Notes under the pieces: model-generated | Databases searched by the model: none | The model's input: only the letters and a program-made list of their open reading frames with translations | Told to the model about the DNA's origin: nothing | Assembly (NCBI RefSeq): GCF_038396675.1 | Contig: NC_088926.1 | Span: forward strand, 19,356,001-19,420,000 | Source: Hydra vulgaris | Taxonomy: Eukaryota; Cnidaria; Hydrozoa; Anthoathecata; Hydridae | Direction of reading: 5' to 3' | DNA: 64,000 nt | Made by a program: the position numbers and the translations under genes | In this document: in pieces, positions 1-11,770 of the stretch | Numbering within the stretch: the stretch's first letter is position 1 | Layout of the letters: each line of letters opens with the position of its first letter

Positions 1-1105
1 TATATTTTGGTTTAGTCCAAATTTTTTTGCTGGCTATTATTATTAGGTTTGAAAATGATGTTCTAGACTATTTTTTAAAATCAAAACTAACTGCTAAGCA
101 TAAAAAATGCTGATTTATTGCTTTAAATATCTTTAAAAAAAGTGACGTTATTTACGCAATTTTTTTCAATAAGTATTTAAAGTAAATTGTAAAAAAAATC
201 ATTTTCATGATTATTTTTACCGTAAACGGGAAATTAGGTTTTTAATTTGTGCTGGAAGATTTTTGCATTTGTTGGAAATAGTCAAGTTTTCCATTATAAA
301 TTCCAAACCTGACAAATAAAAAGTGAGAGATATTTTATCAGATAAGATAAAATTTTGCTTTTAATAAAATATAATAAATGATTTTTTTTTTTTTAGTTTT
401 AAATTATTAAAAACTTTTTGGTAACTTTTTGTTTTGTGTAAATTTTCTATACTTTAAAAAATTTGATAGTAGTTTTAAAAATCAGTTTGGTGAGAAATGG
501 CAGAATATTCAAAGATAATATGTGCATGCTGCTTGGAGATATTTGGTAAAAAAACTGACCAAGTTTTAAAAATCACTTCTGGGCTTGAAAAATTTAAATT
601 ACATAAGCTTACATTTTATATAACTTGTAAAGTAAATTGAAAGGAATCTATATAAAATAAGTAAATTTACTTATATTCTACAATAAATTTGAGAGGGTCT
701 TGTACAACAATAATGCAAAAAATTAAAGTCTAGAATTCAGACAAAGCTGAAACATAGCAGTGAGAAGGCAAATATATACCCATGGGAGACTCAAAAAGGT
801 AGATTATTTGAAAGGCATAATTGACATAATTATTAGTTCTTTTTACAGGTTTTTTGCGTGAAAGTTTTCATTATTTAAAAACTAAGGAGGGAAAGTTTAA
901 ACCAGTCCTGGATTATGGGGACTAAGAAGATGCTTTATTTTTGTAAGATTTTTTCGCCACTTTAGTGAGAATAAAGGCTACCTGCTTAAAAGTATCCCCA
1001 GACCCTGCAAGTCTTAATCCGGCTTTGGTTTTAAGAACTACAGTGTTTTATGGGCGAGAAAAATTTGGAACTGTTTATGTAAATATCTTTATCTGCGCTT
1101 AGTAT
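1..1105. other. AT-rich non-coding stretch
   Basis: No coding region, RNA gene or repeat boundary can be supported here. The sequence is AT-rich with many homopolymer A and T runs. Confidence 0.6.
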
Positions 1106-1319
1106 CAGTGGCCTAACTACAGCAAGGTTGGTGTAAGCAACGTTTACTGTCCCTCAAACAATTAGGCCCAGGGTCGAGAGGTTTAGGAGCCTCAAGATGT
1201 ATTAAAGAGTTTTTTTTTTTTTTTTTTTTTTTTTAGTAAAGGTTATTGTTCCAGAGAAACAGAAATTGGGCACCTGGGCCGGTATGCCTATTGGCCAAAA
1301 ATATTTTGCTACGCCACTG
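1106..1319. mobile_element. hAT-like MITE
   Basis: The left end reads CAGTGGCCTAAC and the reverse complement of the right end reads CAGTGGCGTAGC. That is the CAGTGGC-type terminal inverted repeat common in hAT elements. The 214-bp body has a long T run (about 1210-1235) and no coding capacity. The 8-bp flanks, cttagtat and tgtaatat, match at only five positions, so the target duplication is decayed or the boundaries are slightly off. Confidence 0.5.
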
Positions 1320-1778
1320 TGTAATATACATACAACCGGAGCTGTAGGAAAGCAATGATTTATACGTAGATTAAGAAAAAAACTTGTGGTAATTGGAGCC
1401 TGGAAGAAAAAAAACCTAAAACATTTACCAGCTTTACCCCAAATGTGAGGGCATCAAATTAGTAACTTTTATTTTTTATTTTCTTACACTAAATTTGAGT
1501 CAACATGTTTTAAAATTCATTCACCTTATTCGGTTTTAATGTGATATAAAAAAGAACATGCTAAGGTTTGGCACTTTAGCATATTTTATTTACCAAAAGT
1601 ATATTTATTAACCAAAATCATTGGTTTTTCATAATTATAATAATGTTACATCTCAGAGTTTACGCAAGTAGGCATCATTATATTATTGGCTACCATTAAA
1701 ACACTAAACTATGAGTTTATTATGGTTTTTAACAACACATTAAAAGATCTTATTTGTACGTAGCTATTAATAATACTA

Positions 1779-2255
1779 CACTCAAACCTCTTTTTGTGCG
1801 GTATATAGGGACCGCATAAAAGAAAACGCATTAAAAAAATCACATAAAACTTCAGGAGTACCTATAAGAAATAGTTTTCGAAACAATATTAAAAACATTT
1901 TATTTCTGCGGTTAGATACGGACCGCATAAAAAAAATTTGATTTAGAAAAAACACATACAAGCATTTTTAAATATTTTATTTAAATACGTATTTATTTTA
2001 TACATACAAAACTTATCAAAATGTATAACAATTATCCTTCGTAGTCTGATAATGTAACGCAATTTGTGGTTGCATGTTCATAACAGTAACTATATAATGA
2101 CGTATGAACATACATATTACACGTTTTAATCCTTGAGATTGAAATAAGTGTGCGTTCAAAAATTAAATTATATGAGAAAAAAAAACAATCGCAGAAAAAA
2201 AATCGCTTAAAACAAAACGCACAAATAAAGTATCGCATAAAAAGAGATTTGAGTG
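1779..2255. mobile_element. pogo/Tigger-like MITE with TA duplication
   Basis: Inverted ends begin CACTCAAACCTCTTTTTGTG on the left and CACTCAAATCTCTTTTTATG on the reverse-complemented right, giving about 26 bp of terminal repeat with a few mismatches. Both sides are flanked by TA (1777-1778 and 2256-2257). The CANTCAAACCTC head resembles pogo/Tigger ends. The ggaccgcataaaa motif recurs inside. There is no transposase; a short minus-strand open frame inside is not convincing. Confidence 0.7.
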
Positions 2256-2516
2256 TATTAGTTAAAGGTGCTGTTAATTAAGTAATTTTCATAGGTTTGG
2301 CGATAAAAGGAATCACCGCATTTTCAAATTATAAAACCATTTTACATCGCTTTTAACGTGGTATAATACCACGCAATACTTGTATTTAAATCAATTTAAA
2401 GTTAAATCTTGTACTTTGTTTAATTTATATTTTCATGGATAATATTTTTTTAAACCATTTTATTTATATGTTAAAAAAAACTATTCAAAATTTCTGTTAT
2501 TTATGCAATATTTCTT

Positions 2517-2578
2517 CTGTTTTAGTATGTTATTTTAGAAAAAGATTCACCTTTTTCTAAAATAACATACTAAAACAG
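2517..2578. repeat. Perfect 28-bp hairpin, 6-nt loop
   Basis: Arm 2517-2544 is the exact reverse complement of 2551-2578, with loop attcac. The flanks show no target duplication. It has the form of a templated foldback and not of a transposon. It lies in non-coding DNA. Confidence 0.85.
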
Positions 2579-5500
2579 GAGAATTTGGTATTTCAGATAC
2601 ATATATATTAATTTTTTTAGATATATTCCCAAAAAATACAAAACTATAACTGTCAACTAAAATAAACTCATTAAACTCAAACTTCAGAAAAACACATGAT
2701 CATAAATTTTTAATGACATATTTTTAATGACTTAGTTATGTACGGATATTTAAGGGCTTGACAATAAGATTATTTTTGTCTTTTTCTTTTACCCGCCTTT
2801 CGTATATTTTAGAAAAGAAAATTATTAATTTGTAACGACAAATTTAGAAAAATAAAAAACTATAAAAATTAAAAATCCATCACTGCATTAAAGAATGTCT
2901 TTATGTAATAAAAAAAAAATCAATGACGAAATTATATTTGAAAAAAAAATTAATTTGATAATCATCAAATCCCCTTTTAAATCCCCTCAATTATTGGGGA
3001 GGTTGCTCAAAATTTATATGGTCATAGTTTTTGAACGCTAAGAAATTATTGCTAATTATTAATTATTATTATAATAAAGTAACAAAAATTTACTGAAAAA
3101 AAAGAACTTGATGTTATTTCATCTGTATGATAAAATAACATCAAGACACTTTTCTTCATAATCGACCATATAATTTTAAATTTGAAAGTGTGCTTTTTTG
3201 AATCATCCTATTTGCAATTTTTAAATTTTGTATTTTGGCTTCTTATATTCAGCGTGGTTCTTATATTCATAATTGTTGTCTGGAATAGATTAATTGAAAT
3301 TAGTTCATCCCAGGCAACAGTTTTATGAATAGCTTAATAAATAAATAAATAAAAACTTTTATTTCTGTTAGAGTGGTTGTTACAACCAGGGTTGACCAGG
3401 GCCGATTTGAACGGAGGGTGAAAGGGTATCCTCCTCCACCAAGCTGTTATTTATGCATTTGAGTTAGCACATTTGTACCTTTAGCATTTCAGTTGGCAAG
3501 TTTTATTTTAAAAATGTCAAATATCAAGGACCTTTTGTGTGTGTATGTGTGTGTGTGTGTCTAGTTTGCAGACCTCTTCGGGACGGCGCTAACAACAACC
3601 ACGCTGATTAAGAGAAGCGAAAAGCAGCAGCATAGCTACAAATATGCCCGGCTCCTTTACGGTAAATTTTTATCAGGGCCAATAACTTATTTTCTCCCGA
3701 CAAAAAAAATAATAAATCAAAAAAGTGCCTTTTCAGAGCCTTTTTGCAAAAACTCTTTCTTTTTAAAAAGTTGTAAACCCCAACTTTAAAGGAAAACAAA
3801 ATATTAGAGAGAAAAAAAAGGGTACAACCCCCTTGCCCAGAAAACACATTTAACATGCATGTTCATCGGCACTACGCAAATACTGTCAAGATAAAGTAAA
3901 ATCAAAGTAAAGTTTGAAAGATAAAGTAAAATAAAAAATAAATAAAAAAAAGAGATTCAAAAAAGTGGAGTTGTCCAGTTGGCTCTGAAAACAATTATAA
4001 GATGTACTTTTATTAAGTTTACACAAATGCTGGAAGTTTCAGAGCTTTAGCTAGTCTGGAAGGTAGTGAAAAATCAACCGCAAGATTCCGGGACAACTGA
4101 TAGCTGACAAACAACTTGTGTAGTCAAACTAACGTTTGAAAAAAAATTAAAAGTTTATTCTAAAGCACTATTTTAATTGAATAAGATTTTATTGTATCCT
4201 TGTGCGGGTTAGGCACCAACGCAACAAAAAGTAGGTTATAAAGGTTTTTTTTTTTTCTTTTTTTTTTGGCGAACGGACGCGTTTGTGAACGGACGTGTTT
4301 TTATCAATCTTATTAAAAAAATAAAATATGGATCTAATAGGTACGTGTGCAAAATTTTTAAACTATTCAAATATTCAATTATTATACATCATTGTAAAGA
4401 GCTTTAATTCAGTATTACAATGGTGAAAATTTCATAAAAAACAAATGATTCTACTAAAAGTTATGCCCATTTAAGTGACAAAAATTCATTATAAGGAATG
4501 CTTAAGAAAACTGCAACCAACTTAAAAAATTAGCGTTCGGCTTACGGTAGTTTTATAATAGAACTTCATTGTTTAGTTTTTAGCGCATAACTTTGCCTCG
4601 CTTATATTTTTATTCAAGTTATAACAAACAAAAAAAATTAAAATTGCTTAATTAAAAAAATTATTTCTATTAACAAATTAAAAAAATTATAAATAATAAT
4701 AAGATAAATCAATTTTTAAAAGATTAAAAATTTTATTCATAAATTAATTTATTTTATAACTTTTTTTTTAAAGATAATACTTATTATATTACACTTTACT
4801 TTACATATATAGGCATATATATTAAAACGCGTAGTTCATTCGTTGCGTTATTATATATGTACATAGCCTACTAGAAGATAAACAGTGAACTGAGAGAAAA
4901 TAATAACCTCTTTAATTATATCTATTTTTTGCGAGCGAAAAATATGACTTAAAGAAAAAGTCGGAAAAGGATGTGATTTGTGTAAGAGCAATAGTTTTGG
5001 GGAAAAATAAGGCCTGTTTTCCCAACCGTACCATTGTTATTACTCAAGCCACATAATTTTCCACTTAATCCATGATAGATACTAAAAAATATTATAATAA
5101 AAATTGTTTAATTACTTTGACAATTAGCGATAACATTTCATGTTAATTAGTATTTAGAGAGATGAAGACTTGTATTTAGAAAAAGCGCTTCAGTATCCTT
5201 TGTGTATCGCCTCGATTAACATCGAATAATACGCCCACCCCAATAAAAAAAAGAATTATTTGTTTTAAAATATACTTCATAATATAAAACTTAAACTAAA
5301 TTAATTGTTTTCCATATGCTTATTAATGTTTTTAACAGAATTGTGGCTATGAAAATAGCCTAGTTTTGAAGCAAATCTAGCACTGACATCCAAAGATAGA
5401 AAAAGTCGATCCTTCGAGAATATCTAAAAAAAAATAACAGATTTTCAAATAAATCTATAGATCACCCTAGCACAACCATTATTAATAGAGAAGGCATATG

Positions 5501-5841
5501 TCCTGAAAAATAAATTATTATCTAATATGATACAAATATGTTATTACTGCATAATTTAATCTTATAAGTATAAATTAACCTCTTTCCTGACTTGTTAAAG
5601 ATCCATAGAAGCAATAGTCTATTTTTCAGTTTTTATACTGTGAGTTAAAACCTAGCAATGATAGATAAAATACATCAGATATTTAAAATAACTACTAAAA
5701 AAACCCATCAAAAATTAGGAAAAAAAAAGGTTTTTGTTTTAGGTTAAAAATAAATTAAAATAACTTAACTTCTGATGTATAACACATTATGTCATTAAAA
5801 CAGAAATATCAATGGAACAAATTGAATTCTTCGATTCGTCG
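2579..5841. other. Non-coding stretch with minor repeats
   Basis: No gene is recognised. Small items are a 13-bp inverted repeat at 3107-3119/3133-3145, a short GT tract near 3541-3560, and cagcgtggtt at 3251 with its complement near 3597, which may mark a decayed small element. Around 3397 the sequence ccagggccgatttgaacgg resembles a solitary hAT end. Confidence 0.5.
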
Positions 5842-5842
5842 C

Positions 5843-6304
5843 CTGAAAAAGAAAAGATATTATGTATAAAAATAATAATCAAAAAAACTGATTTCTATAC
5901 TGATTGATTTAAACTACATAACACTAACATCTTGGTGTCCATGCATGCAAAAGGTCATCTTTTTAAGTTAAAATAGTATATCAAAAGCTAGGTGATTGGC
6001 TCAAAGCCAATAGTAAATGAGCTATGGTTTCCCATAGCATGTTACAACCAAGTCAACCCTGGTTGTTGGATGTCGGTAACTACCCGACTACCTAAAACAA
6101 GATCTGATATATAAAAATAATAAATGAAAGAATTATAAATCTTTTCATAATCTTATCAACAACAAAAAAAAGAGGGTGAGGGGGCATAATATACACATTA
6201 GGCATTTTAAAAATATTGCTAACCAAGGCACTTACCTAATATCTGTAAATAAAAAATATTAATGCAAGTATATAAACCATATTATGATTTACAATAACAC
6301 ATAC
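5843..6304 (-). other. Candidate 3' UTR intron of the OTU-like gene
   Basis: About 30 nt after the stop codon of the OTU-like gene the minus strand has a strong donor, AAG|GTATGTG (GT at 6304-6303). A strong acceptor, CTTTTTCAG, ends at 5843. The pair could define a 3' UTR intron. It would lie within 50 nt of the stop and so would not be expected to trigger nonsense-mediated decay. This is a splice-signal inference only. Confidence 0.3.
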
Positions 6305-6334
6305 CTTATTATAATCAATCTGCACATCATTTTT

Positions 6335-7332
6335 TTATGATATTACCATATTACCACTAATGATGTCTGCAGATAGTTGATATTTGCTCATTTCATACTC
6401 AACAGCATCATCATCCTCATTCTCATTTGGTTTCCAATAAGAAACTATGTATATACCACTGTTCTTCTTTTTAATGCTAAGAAGTCTGCCATAATATACA
6501 TCTTGGCTGTTAGTGGCATTATCAAACCACAAGTGGCAAATACATTTTCCAATAGCAGCTCCAATAAGAATTTCTTCAATATTAGAAGCCTCATTATTTT
6601 CTAGGTCAGGAAATATTTCTTTTATCTGATTAGGCATACAATTTTTTAAAATTTTTTCTATTTTTCTCTGTTCTTTAAATTTTTTATTTTGAATTTTGTC
6701 AGCCATACGCTTTATAAGTTCTGACGTCATTTCTTTATGAGATTGTGCATTTGCAAATCGAGTTTTTCTGGCATTAGAAATAGCCCATAATGTTAATTTG
6801 TTTTGAATATCAGTAGGTTTTTTGGAGAGTAGAGCAGTTGTTTTATTTTTACAAGCACGAAGTTTTGAAGAAAGAAAGCAAAGCGTGGCATTTGGAGCTT
6901 TTTGCTTTGCAGCACTAAACATACCCATAAGTTCTTCTGAGTCAATGTTGTGAAGCCTTGCTGATTTAGTCTGGTTCATAATTTGATCATTAGAACTCAT
7001 GTTGAACTGCCGCTTGTACTGCCTGTCAATGACACTAACAACAGCTTTCAGACATTCAGCTAATGTTTTACTCATTTCATCAGTTACTGGGCAAAAGCTG
7101 ATTATTGAATCAAAAACAGGATCTTTAATAATATTTCCGAAAAAATCAGTTTTTTGTTTAATTAGATTTAGAGGATCCTTGCTGCTTTCAATAAGAGTAT
7201 TCCGAACATTTTTAACTACCTGAATGCCAGATATGTAGTCAAGTCCCTGACCTGGTTGGATATAAAATTTTGTCATCCAAGGACCAGTCAGTAGCTTTCC
7301 AATTAAAGCTAGAGCACATAACTCACGGATAC
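6335..7332 (-). CDS. Exon 4 of the OTU-like gene (C-terminal domain)
   Basis: A 998-nt terminal exon with stop TAA at 6337-6335. It starts GIRELCALALIGKLLTGPW and ends YEMSKYQLSADIISGNMVIS. A lysine-rich stretch lies mid-exon (KRMADKIQNKKFKEQRKIEK). Confidence 0.8.
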
Positions 7333-9151
7333 CTGAAACAAAAAATTTATAAATAAACCGTAATATTAGTCTCTAATAATCTAAAATCCATTAACTATTG
7401 CTCTTAGTATCATTACTACTGGTTTTAAAGGCTCATCCCAAAGCCTTTAATATTGCACCCTTTCCTATCAATTTAATATCTGAATGTGTCCAAGAATGGA
7501 AACAATCATATAAAAGATTCACCTGTTTCAGATGTAAAATCTTGGTACAAACTATATCTCAGACCTCCGCATAACGCTAAGCCAGAAAACAGAAATGTTT
7601 TCAATATTTCATAGTGATGAATCAAAATACCACATGTGTGAAAAAGAATGTGTAGTCTGTTACCTCTGTAGCGTGGTAGCAGTCCTCTGGGCAGCTTGTG
7701 TTGGTCCAAAAAGGCTACAAAACCCTTTGGGTCACCTTTAAATAACATAAAGTAATTGTTTTAAAGAGCATAAGGAGCATGTGAAATAAGAAGCATTTAT
7801 ATGCTAATAAAAAAAATATTTTAGATTTATATATCATAATTCACAAAATTATGTTGTGTTAAAGTAAAAAAGTGGGATTAAGATTATAGATCTACCTTTT
7901 CCATCCTTATAGCGAAGTTTGTTCAGCTGTAAAACAATATTTGCTGCAATGCAGTCTCTTCCAAAAAGTTTTCCTTTAGAAGTCTCTACATCATAAAAAG
8001 GAAGGCTTGAAGACTGATCTGATGCACAAGGATTACAATTAAGTAAGATTGGATTAGGAGTAATATCAATACCTACATCTACAATTTTAGTTTCATTATC
8101 TATGCAAAACTTTATGTGAGATTGAACTAATGATTTTTTATTTGAAAATAGATTTTTAGGAGGTTGACAAGATAAATTAAGAACCTTAGTGGTAACAGAA
8201 GAATGCGATAGAACACTTAGCAAAACTGAACACGATCCTCTTTTTAAATCACTTTTAACAAATTTCTTTAAGCCTAAAACTTCTCTTTTCACAATAGGGA
8301 CAAAATGATTTGGTGACCACATATCTTTATTCTTGGAAACAGAGCGACAATCAGTGTTACACCATAAAATACTCAGAATTTCTTTATTTTTTTTATGATC
8401 ACCACTTGGGTATATACTCACATTAAATAACTTTTTATATTTTTCAAGTCCAAATTCAAGATAAACAGAACGAATTTGCTTATTTAACACTGTAGATAAT
8501 GCAATTAAACAAAGAAAAGAAGCAAATTTATTGTTTCTGCAATTGTTATAGGCTTCTTTTTTTATAAGTTCAGAAATATTTATATCATTTAATTCTGTAA
8601 AAGAATCAGAAGACTCAAATGAAACACATGCCATGAAAACACTAGTGAGTGAAGAAAAACTTTTAGATTCCACTTGGTTTAAGATTATTGGGTATCTTGA
8701 ATAGAAGGTTGCTTTCTCAAACAACTCAACAGAAGTTAATAGTCGAAGAATTTCATGTGTTTTATCTGATGAATTTATTAATAAAGCAGCAGAGTTGTAA
8801 AGACAGTTACCATTTTCCATTGACCTGTAAAGTCATATCTTATATAAACTAAATATAACTAAAAAAAAACATATTTAACTAAAGGTTATTTGTTAAGAAT
8901 TATTGTTTTATAAACAAAATAAAACATAAAAAAACGCGTTTAAACTCATACTTTAAAACAATATAGTCTTCATTTTCTTTTAGCATGGGAATAAAAGCTT
9001 CCATTTCAGAATTTCTTAAAGAAAGAAGATCTTTGTTTACAACAGGAAACTTTGAATTTAAATCTTTGAGATTATTACGAAGCTTTACTTTGTAAGTCGT
9101 AATATTAGGCAAATGCTTGGCTTTAATGGCATTGGATAGCAACAAATCCAT
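6335..9151 (-). CDS. OTU-like cysteine protease-domain protein, four exons, 779 aa
   Basis: CDS is join(8952-9151, 7896-8824, 7523-7735, 6335-7332) on the minus strand, 2340 nt with no internal stop. Donors are AAA|GTATGAG, AAG|GTAGAT and CAG|GTGAAT; acceptors are TTTACAG, TTTAAAG and GTTTCAG. The start is the first ATG after an in-frame TAA at 9187-9185. Residues 71-76 read NGNCLY, matching the OTU catalytic-Cys motif (usually DGNCLF), with Cys74. His240 lies in NHFVPI, in the expected place for the OTU histidine. The C-terminal half carries LPRYRGNRLHILFH and ELCALALIGKLLTGPWMTKF, which I recall from repeated uncharacterised cnidarian proteins. Deubiquitinase-like activity is possible but not shown: the acidic D of the OTU motif is replaced by N or E. 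Vertebrate vertnin, which I recall as OTU-like, is a possible distant relative. It may be a domesticated or once-mobile gene, but unlike everything around it the frame is intact. Confidence 0.8.
7523..7735 (-). CDS. Exon 3 of the OTU-like gene
   Basis: A 213-nt exon with phase 1 on both sides. It contains GDPKGFVAFLDQHKLPRG and RYRGNRLHILFHTCGIL, part of the conserved C-terminal domain. Confidence 0.8.
7896..8824 (-). CDS. Exon 2 of the OTU-like gene (protease-like domain)
   Basis: A 929-nt exon carrying the NGNCLY motif right at its start and SPNHFVPI about 165 residues later. That spacing fits an OTU fold. The exon entry codon (AAG) is split 2+1 with exon 1. Confidence 0.8.
8952..9151 (-). 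CDS. Exon 1 of the OTU-like gene
   Basis: Codes for residues 1-66 plus two bases. It begins MDLLLSNAIKAKHLPN and ends ENEDYIVL(K). A TTG 12 nt upstream is in frame, but ATG at 9151 is preferred. The next in-frame stop upstream is at 9187. Confidence 0.7.
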
Positions 9152-9283
9152 AATTGCAAACAAAAATAAAATTTGTATTAAAAATTACTTTAAACTAATT
9201 TTTGATAAAACTTCAATTAAATACTTATATACCTTTATTTTAAAGCTATAATTATTCGTATAAAGTGTTTACGAATAATTAAG

Positions 9284-9533
9284 GCGTTATTGGAATAATT
9301 AAGGATTCATTTTTATATATATACGGAACCGAGAGAACCCTTTTGATCAAACGTTCCTGCAATTTTTTTTTGTTGTCTACCGGAAATTCGGGTCAAATGA
9401 ATCCTGAAACAATAGGGATTTTTTTGGCCTTAATTACGGCAACCAAAATAAATACATTACAATAACGATTGATTAAAAGGGTTCTCTCGGTTTCGTTTAC
9501 TTTAAAAAAAGAATCCTGATTAATAGCGGCGTT
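9284..9533. mobile_element. Palindromic MITE just upstream of the OTU-like gene
   Basis: ggaaccgagagaaccctttt near 9325 is matched in inverse by aaaagggttctctcggtttc ending near 9496. The outer sequences (aattaaggattca and the complement of gaatcctgattaat) also pair. The whole is an imperfect palindrome of about 250 bp. It ends about 130 bp from the start codon on the 5' side of the gene. Confidence 0.6.
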
Positions 9534-9714
9534 TTGAAACATCACTGAGGAGAGCGAAGTCTTTGAAACATTGTAAAGCCGTGTATGTTTTTCTATTAAG
9601 CAATATTTATTTTTTTAAAGAACTCATATATGCATATAAGTATACTATAAATTTAAGTTTAGTATTTTTTATATTATGAAACGGAATATTTTATAACTTC
9701 TTAGAATATTATGG

Positions 9715-9757
9715 GTGAATCCTGGGCAACACAGGATACCCCCTAGATCCGCCCCTG
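9715..9757. mobile_element. Solitary hAT right end
   Basis: Reverse complement begins CAGGGGCGGATCTAGGGGGT, a typical hAT terminal inverted repeat. No matching left end was found upstream. It abuts the 5' edge of the LINE that follows. Confidence 0.5.
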
Positions 9758-11770
9758 ATTGTACCTGATAAACTAAAAATCTCTAAAATTATACCAATCT
9801 ATAAATCAGGAGAAACCAATTCTTTAAACAATTGTAGACCAATCTCTATCCTTTCGGTATTCTCAAAACTCCTAGAACGAATAATCTATAATGAATTAAA
9901 TGAATATTTAAAAACTAACAAAATTATCAATAAAGGTCAATATGGTTTTCAAAAGCTACACTCAGCTGATCATGCAATCCTTGACCTCTCAAAGAGGATA
10001 AGTAGATCATTTAAAAAAAAAATTCATGTTAGGGATCTTTATTGATTTGTCAAAAGCATTTGACACCGCCAACCATGAGATTTAAGTAACAAAAATGAAA
10101 AACTATAGTATAAAAAATCAAGCTTTAAATTGGTTTAAAAACTACCTTGATAACAGACAACAGTGTGTTATTATAGATAGAAAAAGCAACTCAAATTTAC
10201 TAAAAACAAAATATGGTGTACCCCAAGGTTCCATTCTTGCTCCTCTTTTGTTTCTTATTTATATAAACGATCTTTCAAACGCCTCTAATATCTTTAAAAC
10301 TATAATGTTTGCCGACGATACAAACTTATTTTACTCGTCAAAGACAATCGAAGACCTCTATGAAAAAACAAATGCTGAACTAAAAAAAGTTAACATATGG
10401 TTTAAATCAAATAAACTGTCACTCAATATAGAAAAAACTAAGTATATACTATTTCACTCTAATCAACAAATTAAAAAAATACCCCTGAACCTACCAACAA
10501 TTAATATAAAAAATATATCCATCAAAAGAGCTCTGAATACAAAAATTTTAGGAGTTCTAATTGATGAACACATCTCCTGGAAACCCCACATAAACTACAT
10601 AAACACAAAAATATCAAAGAACATAGGTTTACTTTACAAGGCAAGATCATTTTTGTCACAAAAAAGTCTCAAACTTATCTACTTCTCATTCATACATAGC
10701 TATCTCATGTATGCCAATATAGGATGGGGCAGTACCCACAAATCTAAATTACAACCACTTTACTTACGTCAAAAACACGCTTCAAGACTAGTATACAACA
10801 AAAGCAAATTTACTCATGCTCAACTCTTACTGGAACAAATGAACGCACTAAATATATTCCAAATAAATATTTTTCAGAATATACTTTTCATGTTTAAATA
10901 TAAACTAAGTCTGGTTCCAGAGCATTTTACAGCACACTTTTTGAAAAACAATATAAATAAATACAATACAAGAGCAACAGGCAACTTTAAGATACCTTTT
11001 GAAACAACAAGACTCTCAAAATTCTCAGTTACATATCGTGGTCCCTATTTATTTAACAAATTAGTTTCCAGAAACGAATCACTATTAAACTTAAACAACG
11101 AACACTCTCTGAAAAAAAAGCTAAAATCTACAATAATTAAATTAAACAACTGTAAGGAATTTTTTTAAATTTGAATAAATAAATAAATGTAACTTAACTT
11201 TTAATACAAATCGATAATAAAAATAGTATTAATAACAAGGTATATATGTAACACGTACATATATACCACGTATGCAACTGATTTTTTATGTGTATTACAC
11301 GTCTAAGAAATAGGTACTCGATGACAAGACTGACTTAAGTTTTCTGCGAGCTTCCTATGACTACAAATAAGTATTTCTTCTTATCAATCTTACAGAAATT
11401 TTGTTTTTATCATATTTATACACTAACATTATCTTGAAATGTGGTAAATTAACTTATAGTGAAACATCTAAACTCTCCTCCAAAAAATCAGCAGATTATT
11501 TTTATTTATTGTATTTTTTATTTTAATTGGAGTAATATAGAGATATATTTCTCGGATTATTTTTACTTACACGTTATTATCTTGTTGTAATTGGTACTTA
11601 TTTTATTCATGTCTCGGAGTTGTAAGCAACTATATTTTTATTTACCTCGTATATTTTGAACTTTATATTTATGATTTAAATTTGTATATCTTTACTGCCA
11701 ATCAGTGATTGGTAACTTGTAATTACTTTGTAGTTGTAAAATAAAACATGTATCAAAAAAAAAAAAAAAA
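9758..11770 (+). mobile_element. CR1/jockey-type LINE, 5'-truncated, with poly(A) tail
   Basis: Reverse transcriptase begins at about 9760 (VPDKLKISKIIPIYKSGE), continues through NCRPISILSVFSKLLERI and GQYGFQKLHSADHAILDL, breaks at a ten-A run near 10012-10021, and has a stop (gagattTAA) at about 10085. From 10095 to 11168 the frame is open for 357 residues with YGVPQGSILAPLLFLIYIND, catalytic FADDTN, and the C-terminal LINE region. The 3' UTR runs to a 16-A tail at 11755-11770, preceded by ataaaa. The 5' part (ORF1, endonuclease) is missing, as expected for incomplete reverse transcription. Not competent because of the two lesions. Confidence 0.85.
10095..11168 (+). pseudogene. LINE reverse transcriptase, C-terminal 357 aa
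   Basis: Open frame inside the LINE. It contains the VPQG box, the FADD active site, KLSLNIEKTKY and KTKILGVLIDEHISWKPH, all standard CR1-type RT blocks. It lacks the N-terminal RT motifs in frame. Confidence 0.8.

Noticed and set aside
2032..2238. 68-codon minus-strand open frame
   Set aside because: Lies wholly inside the 1779-2255 MITE and has no motif.
6377..7223. Plus-strand open frames of 74-75 codons
   Set aside because: They lie opposite exon 4 of the OTU-like gene and have no motif; shadows of the real coding strand.
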